A stretch of DNA of 64,000 nucleotides, taken from contig OX485804.1 in NCBI GenBank assembly GCA_950295325.1, forward strand, positions 57,536,001-57,600,000, in the 5' to 3' direction. Shown here in pieces: positions 57,836-64,000 of this stretch. Position 1 is the stretch's first letter. Each line of letters opens with the position of its first letter. The notes beneath the pieces are model-generated. The model had not been told where the DNA came from. It searched no databases and was given only the letters and a program-made list of their open reading frames with translations. Position numbers and translations under genes: made by a program. The DNA is from Polytrichum commune (lineage: Eukaryota > Streptophyta > Polytrichopsida > Polytrichales > Polytrichaceae).

Positions 57836-60485
57836 AGTTTTATATGATTATAATCACAACCAAGTAACACATTTTTTTATTAGTGATACGATCGATACAA
57901 TCATCCCCTCCAAACTTGTATTCAGTCTATAGTTTGTCATGACACTCAAAAACGTGTTACCAATTAGTGTACTATATACATATATAGGCGTCAACACCTA
58001 ATTAATGACAATAATGAACAAATGACACTAAATACAATAAACATTACAGTCCAGCAAGAGGAGAAAATAATCACATTAGTGACAAGCGTACCACCTCTCA
58101 TTCATCCAACAAAAATGTCATGAAATATGTGATCTTAATAATAATATGGTCATCCAACACAACACTCATCCACCTTGTGACCAATGTTGCATCCCAAGTG
58201 AATCTTTACTGCTCACATGTCGTCACCTGTGAGTATACTTACGGTTGGAGGAAAAACCAATTCGATTGAACCTACATGGAGACGACACCTAGATTTGAAT
58301 GCATGAATAATCCTAGATCAATGTGGATGGAAAATTAGTGTGGAAGTAATTAGCATGGGCCACATCAATTTTATAGTTAGGGTGGGAATGACGTGGGTGC
58401 AAGGCTCCGGGTCTCCCTAAGTCTTCATGAAAACTTTTAACCAACACATTGAATATTAGTTATAGGACAAAAGTAACACATAATAACATAATTGCACATG
58501 TTAATTTTCTAGCAAAAAAAACAATTAATGTGGCCTACACTAATTTTCTACTAGAAATCTAGTGTGGGTTGAAATTAAGGTGACCTACATATAATTCCCA
58601 TTGTGAGAATTTAGTGTGGGCTCTATGGATTTTACTGTGGCCCACAGTTATAGATATTTAGTGTACATGTGGAAAGGCGGTTCAAAAGTCAAAGTGTATT
58701 TTTCCCCGAAGTTGCACCAAGCTTGTGCAAACTGCATGCAATTCAGTGATACATGCAAATAAAATTGAATGGTTCATGGTTGCAACATTATCTAGAAATA
58801 TCACCGAGTTAATGCTTTCAATTACTATATGCTCGGCAACCCTTCATGATGTTGGAATCTCTCCCTCTCTCTAACAAACTCGATTCTACCATGAGTCTTC
58901 GACAAGCAACCCGCTTGTGGCCCCTCAAACCCTAGTAAGTGTGCCCTACCCTAAGTCCCCCGATAAGTTGCCCTTGCCAAAAAAAACATTAGAAGACTAG
59001 ATAGGAGTTATTATAAATCATGAGAACTTAAATAAAAAGTGAGGGAGGGGGGTTGAACCTCATTGGTCACTAGACATAGGATTTGTCACAAGGAGACTTT
59101 CCCTTGCAACCAAGTAATTTAACTCTCAGTATATCTAAGGTTCATCCATTACCAACATCTAAATTGGATGAGTTTAGTCAATTGAGGTTTCTCATCCGAC
59201 CCAAAGACATTCATCGAACCTCACATAAATTTTTCATTTTTCCAAATATTACACACCCTACTTTAGTAATAAATTAAAATACTACCCATACTTTTCACCT
59301 ACCCTATTTTAGAGATAATATTGTACATGTCTTTTCATCCAAGCTATAGTAATTCCAAAATTTGTATAATAGTGTGCTCTACTGAATTAAAAGTACCCTA
59401 TTATTTTTCTCACACAAGTTAAATAAAGTATTGATATTGACCTCCCTGTGGTGAATGCATGGACGAGGATTTTTGTGGTGTTTACGTAAACTCTTCCATT
59501 GGAAAGGTGAAAATGCAATGAATTGTTTTATAAGCTATGAATGGTTATACTTAGATGATTTGATTTTCAAAATGACTTAGGGGACTTCACACTATTCTCT
59601 TGGACTTCAGTTGCATTGAATCAGCCCTTAACTTGTAAGGTGTTACTATAAGCAAGAGCCCCTTCATCCACAATACCTAGATGAATTCTTATAAACACCA
59701 CAAACCCCAAGCCGAATGCATGGGTTAAGAATTTGTGCCACACAAGTAAAATGTTGGTGAAAGTGTTGAGAACTCTTTCATGGTTAGGAGATTTCTTTTC
59801 TCATGGAATTTGCTTGGGGACTTGCACCATAGACCCATTCTAGGGATATTAACTTGCGATGAATTAACCATCAACCTATAGGGGTGGGTAACTTGTATTG
59901 GACTCTTTACTTAAGTGGCATGAATCCTAACATGAATGCATGGTATTGATATACAATATCAATAGTAATAAACAAAGAACCTACCAAACCAACGACATGC
60001 ATTATGATTGTAATACTAGTCATATATTGATGTATTTTGATGTCATCATATTTGTGAAAGTCAAAGTCCTTACTTGAGTCAATAGTTTGGGGGGCAATCT
60101 TCATTATAAGTGGGAGCTACGTGTGTGCGGGATTCCTTATTAAACCCCCCTATACCTATTCAATTCTTTCATGACCAAGAAGATGACTATACATACAATC
60201 ATAGACTACATAATCTTCTCATGTATGTAGACAACAATTAAAAGTGTTTTGAATAAACTTCACACAAATAGGTATAAAAATAATAATGTAAGTGATTGGT
60301 AAGAAGAAAAGAACCCAAAGAAGGACTTACTCACATACATGTCATGATTTATTCCTTTATTGAGAAAGTCATCGAAGGACATTTTTATAACCATCGTTTG
60401 TAGCTTGTACACATTTGTCTCTACTATATACATCGTTCATGCCAAATAATTAATATCATCCAACTCTCTACCATCACATGGTATG
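57836..60485. other. No gene seen
   Basis: AT-rich DNA with short ORFs only. A GACACTAAATACAATAAACA motif at about 58,022 marks another end of the TTTAGTGTC MITE families. Confidence 0.35.
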
Positions 60486-60809
60486 TTAAATTTCTTTTAT
60501 TTCTTTTATTTTTGGCACAAATTGAAAATTCAATCTCAAGAAGAAACCAAAATACAACCAACACGGGCACACCAGCACAACCCATATGGAGATCAAGAAA
60601 TAATGCCCATCGTTAAACCGTATCTTCACATCAAGGCATTGGATGATTGATACCATCAGCTTCATGAGGTCAATTAGGTCCCTATGCTCTACCCATCGCT
60701 TCTCCAATTTCCTTCTCGTTCTATAGACCGTCCCCACATGCAATTTCATTGTGGTTATAGGGTTTAGAAAAATTTCTATGAGTCTTTCATTGTAGCATAA
60801 ACAAAACAC
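60486..60809 (-). CDS. Hypothetical ORF, 107 aa, paralogous to the ORF at 61,765
   Basis: The reading frame contains RRKLEKRWVEHRDLIDLM followed by a hydrophobic stretch (ISIWVVLVCPCWLYFGFF, one possible membrane segment). A shorter ORF at 61,765-61,977 shares RWVEYRDPIDLM. I do not recognise the family. Recurrence next to and inside a transposable element suggests a fragment carried by a repeat more than a host gene. Confidence 0.25.
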   Translation of the reverse strand: MFCLCYNERLIEIFLNPITTMKLHVGTVYRTRRKLEKRWVEHRDLIDLMKLMVSIIQCLDVKIRFNDGHYFLISIWVVLVCPCWLYFGFFLRLNFQFVPKIKEIKEI

Positions 60810-60892
60810 AACCTAATTGCATTGGGGGCGGGGTTGGAAGGGGGTAGCGTACGATAAACTTACGGACCACATAGTGTTGTACATGACATCTT

Positions 60893-60994
60893 GAGTTCAC
60901 CCTCCCCTTATAAAGTTATGTTGATTTTTCTTTATTACTCCACATATATAACTTTATAAGGGGAGGGTGAACTCATATGTGGAGTAATAAAGAA
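60893..60994. repeat. Interleaved inverted repeats A-B-A'-B'
   Basis: A (60,893-60,919, 27 nt) is perfectly complementary to A' (60,948-60,974), and B (60,928-60,947, 20 nt) to B' (60,975-60,994). The order A, B, A', B' means the two stems cross, as in a pseudoknot. Confidence 0.85.
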
Positions 60995-61458
60995 CATGTG
61001 TCTTTATGGTGTTTGTCCTTTGATCTCACCTAATCACACACCAATCAAATATTAGTGTTTGATTCAGAAAAATGACGAAATTACACCCACGTACCTTTAA
61101 GATGCTACGATCCCCAAGCCGTATTTCTACACATACATTTTACGACCGGCATGATATGTGGCAACATGGGGCGAAGGACAAGAGGCAAACATAATAGAGT
61201 GGGAATGGGTGATAATATTTGAGGACAAAATCTAGTCTCTTTCAAAAATGTAACTTTATGATGGTTGTTCTTTGATCCTCACCTAACCACACACCAATTG
61301 ATCATAGGTGTCCAATTAAGAAAAATAACCAAATAATACATGCATGCCTTTAAGACACAATGAAGCCAAAGCCATATTTGTACACATACATTTTACGACC
61401 AGCATGATATGTGGCAACATGGGGCGAAGGACAAGAGGCAAACATAATAGAGTGGGAA

Positions 61459-62182
61459 CTCGGGGGGTGCACCTTTCATTAAAACCTAGAATCATGTGCG
61501 TTCACTGCATACTCTAAAAACCCCCTATATACAAGTTATTTTTTGTGAAATGAAGTAATACACATACAATTACAACAATAAATATACAAGTGACAATATG
61601 TATACACAAAAAAACATCCATTCATATATAGTCATTAACATAAGTATACAAATATACTTTTGAACAATAATCAACCCCTATAATATGTATAACAAAATAT
61701 TCTAGCTTTAATCAACAAAGTCGTTGAAAACTTTTTCATCTCCCGGATGTAACTCATAAACATTTCATTCACCAATATATGTCATTGTAGCCAATGCAAT
61801 TATTGTCTCTAAGTCTACCATCAAATGATCAGTAAGATCATATGTCCACTTGTTGTTAGCCCCTTTTTGATACCAACATAAACCAATCTCCACGTTTGAT
61901 GGACGGTCCATCAAGTCAATTGGATCCCTATACTCCACCCAACGATTACCAAACGATTTCCAAACGATTTCATCCAATATGAAAACTTATGATATGTAGT
62001 ATAGTAACAGTACCATACAAGTACAATTATTGTATACTTTTTAAAGGCCTTCCATATATGTATGTAACTATAAATTATAACATGTATACCATATGTATAC
62101 GTAATACGGCAAGGTCCAAATCAATACCCCTCCTGTGCACTCACGTATACTCGTACATGTTTAGTACAGTGCACCCCCCGAG
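61459..62182. mobile_element. 724-bp TIR element with 8-bp TSD
   Basis: The ends CTCGGGGGGTGCAC and GTGCACCCCCCGAG are perfect 14-bp inverted repeats, flanked by AGTGGGAA at 61,451-61,458 and 62,183-62,190. The uninterrupted tandem units on either side give the empty-site sequence, which confirms the 8-bp duplication. An 8-bp TSD fits hAT, Merlin or P-type elements, but the GC-rich TIR is not a standard end for any that I know. Confidence 0.85.
61765..61977 (-). pseudogene. ORF fragment inside the 724-bp element
   Basis: Seventy codons, with KSFGNRWVEYRDPIDLMDRP and EIGLCWYQKGANNKW. It shares the RWVE(Y/H)RD(P/L)IDLM block with the ORF at 60,486-60,809, so both derive from one source. Function unknown. 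Confidence 0.3.
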
Positions 62183-62670
62183 AGTGGGAATGGGTGATAA
62201 TATTTGAGGACAAAATCTAGTCTCTTTCAAAAATGTAACTTTATGATGGTTGTTCTTTGATCCTCACCTAACCACACACCAATTGATCATAGGTGTCCAA
62301 TTAAGAAAAATAACCAAATAATACATGCATGCCTTTAAGACACAATGAAGCCAAAGGCATATTTGTACACATACACTTAACAACCGGCATGATATGGGCA
62401 ACATGGGGCGAAGGACAAGAGGCAAACATAATAGAGTGGGAATGGGTGATAATATTTGAGGACAAAATCTAGTCTCTTTCAAAAATGTAACTTTATGATG
62501 GTTGTTCTTTGATCCTCACCTAACCACACACCAATTGATCATAGGTGTCCAATTAAGAAAAATAACCAAATAATACATGCATGCCTTTAAGACACAATGA
62601 AGCCAAAGCCATATTTGTACACATACACTTAACAACCGGCATGATATGTGGCAACATGGGGCAAAGACCA

Positions 62671-63373
62671 AGACTCACAAAAGGAAAACATGTTACCAAT
62701 ACATGACCCCACAATGCGGCAATGTCAGATTTAGCTCACGAGCTAGACCCACCCATCTAGCATGGCCGCTATTGTACCGTTTGGTGGGGCTTGGAAAGCC
62801 CTCCTCGGTTGGAATAGCTTGGATATATTGCAACCTAGTTCTTGACCCCTCTATAAGAGAATCAATTATTTATGTTAAGCCACGTGTATCATAATATATT
62901 AGTTTTGATCATGGTACCTATAGTTTATGAAGCTCATATAGAGTGAACACGTGAGACATACAATGAGACTAAGGTACGTGGGTTTGTTTTTTCATGTTCT
63001 CCAACTTCTACTTATTAGATTTACACAACAAAACTCGTGTTGCATTAGCAAATCTACAATGAAACATATGCACAAATTGGATTGAAAATCGAACCTCCCC
63101 TAATTTAGTTATGATTGTTGGAAGTTAGTGTTTGTTGAATTCTTAATTGGATACATATACCCTCCCAATTGTGTTCATTATTGAGTGTAGGGTAATTATT
63201 AATATACAAAGACATAGTTCAATCTCGTTTAGATGATAATAATAATAATAATAACAAGGAATGTCGGTGTTTTTTACACCAATGTGCTACGTATGTTCAC
63301 CTTCTCCTAAACATGTTCATGTGAACATGAGGGGGGGGGGGGAGGGGGAGGAGCTTAATGCATGACTTTTATA
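62671..63373. other. No gene; R1 fragment, AAT repeat and G12 run
   Basis: An R1-like fragment lies at 63,160-63,235, (AAT)n at about 63,235-63,254 and a G12 run at 63,331-63,342. The 82-codon ORF at 62,646-62,894 has no recognisable domain. Confidence 0.4.
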
Positions 63374-63592
63374 ACCCTTTGGGGGGATACCATGTCTGGT
63401 ATCTTCAAGGCACTAGTAGCTAGCTAGGAACTTGTATAGTGTGTCATTATAGTGTCCATCCTCGAAAGGGGAGAGTAGTATTTGTCCCAATGTCCCCTTG
63501 TCCGGTGGGCATCGGGTCATTGGCATTACGAACGGACACTTTATCCACGCCGGCCCTTTGCTTGAAAGGGGTTGGAGTTTCTATCTATCTAT
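63374..63592 (+). mobile_element. 5'-truncated copy of the 370-bp SINE
   Basis: Matches the body and tail of the SINE at 24,203-24,572 in opposite orientation (CCCTTTGGGGGGATACCATG, CGAAAGGGGAGAGTAGTATT, ending TTTCTATCTATCTATG). The tRNA head is missing. Flanking ATGA(C/T)TTT may be a short TSD. Confidence 0.75.
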
Positions 63593-63599
63593 GATTTTG

Positions 63600-63735
63600 A
63601 TAAGTGAACTCAGTATCTTTTAAACATATGTCTTTATTGGATGTTTGTTTTCTGATCCTCACCGAACCAAATACCAATCAAATATAGGGATTTGATTAAA
63701 AAAAACAAGCCACTTAAGATCCATCTACCTTACTC
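63600..63735 (+). repeat. R1 dispersed repeat, partial
   Basis: TTTTAAACATATGTCTTTAT and ACCAATCAAATATAGGGATT match R1. A C13 run follows at 63,764-63,776. Confidence 0.45.
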
Positions 63736-63958
63736 TCCTCTAAAAACAACATTACCCGATTTACCCCCCCCCCCCCTTTGTGTTAGCGTTTAGTTACCAA
63801 CGTGTGATCATGCGCCAATGAATGAGTGACAGGTGGCGGGGCCTAACTTATGTTATAGTGTTATGTGCAATATTGTGCGGCTGTGTGGAGCAGAGCTGTG
63901 TGGCGTGGGCAGACTCCTACTCTTAAATTAGCCTAGTGCAGAAACTCCCAGAAAATTA

Positions 63959-64000
63959 GGGCCACTTCACACACAAGACTGAGAGCCCGTGACCATTACA
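63959..64000 (+). mobile_element. Harbinger-like MITE, GGGCCACTTCACAC family (copy 3), cut by window edge
   Basis: Begins GGGCCACTTCACACACAAGA after TTA (63,956-63,958). Its 42 visible bases match the inverted right end of the copy at 31,901-32,402 with few differences, so it is a close relative. Confidence 0.6.

Larger units (their letters stand above)
61196..62670 (+). repeat. Tandem array, period 252-253 bp, split by an insertion
   Basis: AGAGTGGGAA starts units at 61,196, 61,449 and 62,433, with the second unit resuming at 62,183 after the insertion. A partial unit precedes 61,196. Each unit contains an R1 core (TTGATCCTCACCTAACCACA, GATCATAGGTGTCCAATTAA) and GCAACATGGGGCGAAGGACA. Units are nearly identical, so the array is young. 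Confidence 0.85.

Noticed and set aside
61196-62670. CRISPR-like or centromeric satellite array
   Set aside because: Units are contiguous without spacers, and only about three are present; this is a small tandem duplication in a eukaryotic genome.

Overview
Nuclear DNA of a land plant. The evidence is two plant-type multi-exon genes with GT-AG introns of 0.2-2.3 kb, plant-style LTR retrotransposon gag with an initiator-Met PBS, tRNA-derived SINEs and a dense load of MITEs. Long repeat-filled introns, low gene density and a LINE type best known (from memory) in green algae suggest a seed-free plant such as a lycophyte or fern. That is inference and not proven here.

Layout. Bases 1-10,900 are nested small transposons: Tourist-, Stowaway- and Harbinger-like MITEs, a gag-bearing LTR element whose two LTRs point at each other, and two SINE copies. 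Bases 10,912-15,603 are a 5'-truncated, decayed LINE with a 13-bp target site duplication (TSD). It encodes RT, a methyltransferase-like region, RNase H, a zinc knuckle and a C-terminal restriction-like endonuclease. Bases 15,617-33,700 hold no recognisable gene. They contain a 326-bp tandem repeat, a Ty3/gypsy pol scrap, a complete SINE and many MITEs. Bases 33,967-34,760 are a three-unit tandem repeat just upstream of gene 1.

Gene 1 (35,779-43,053, +, 5 exons) is a secreted glyoxal oxidase-like radical copper oxidase with all expected metal and radical residues. Gene 2 (46,072-55,599, -, 14 exons) fuses a photolyase/cryptochrome-like N-terminal domain to an alpha/beta hydrolase with an intact Ser-Asp-His triad. 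The two genes converge and are about 3 kb apart. Four introns of gene 2 carry a foldback element family that I did not find elsewhere in the window.

Bases 56,050-64,000 are repeat-rich: a TIR element at 57 kb, an unusual interleaved inverted repeat at 60.9 kb, a roughly 252-bp tandem array split by a 724-bp TIR element with an 8-bp TSD, a truncated SINE, and the start of another Harbinger-like MITE at the right edge.

Most of the biology here is transposon biology. The LINE and the 370-bp SINE share a related 3' tail, as expected of an enzyme donor and its parasite, and insertion boundaries can be read directly from TSDs at many elements. All family names rest on motifs and memory; no database search was run.
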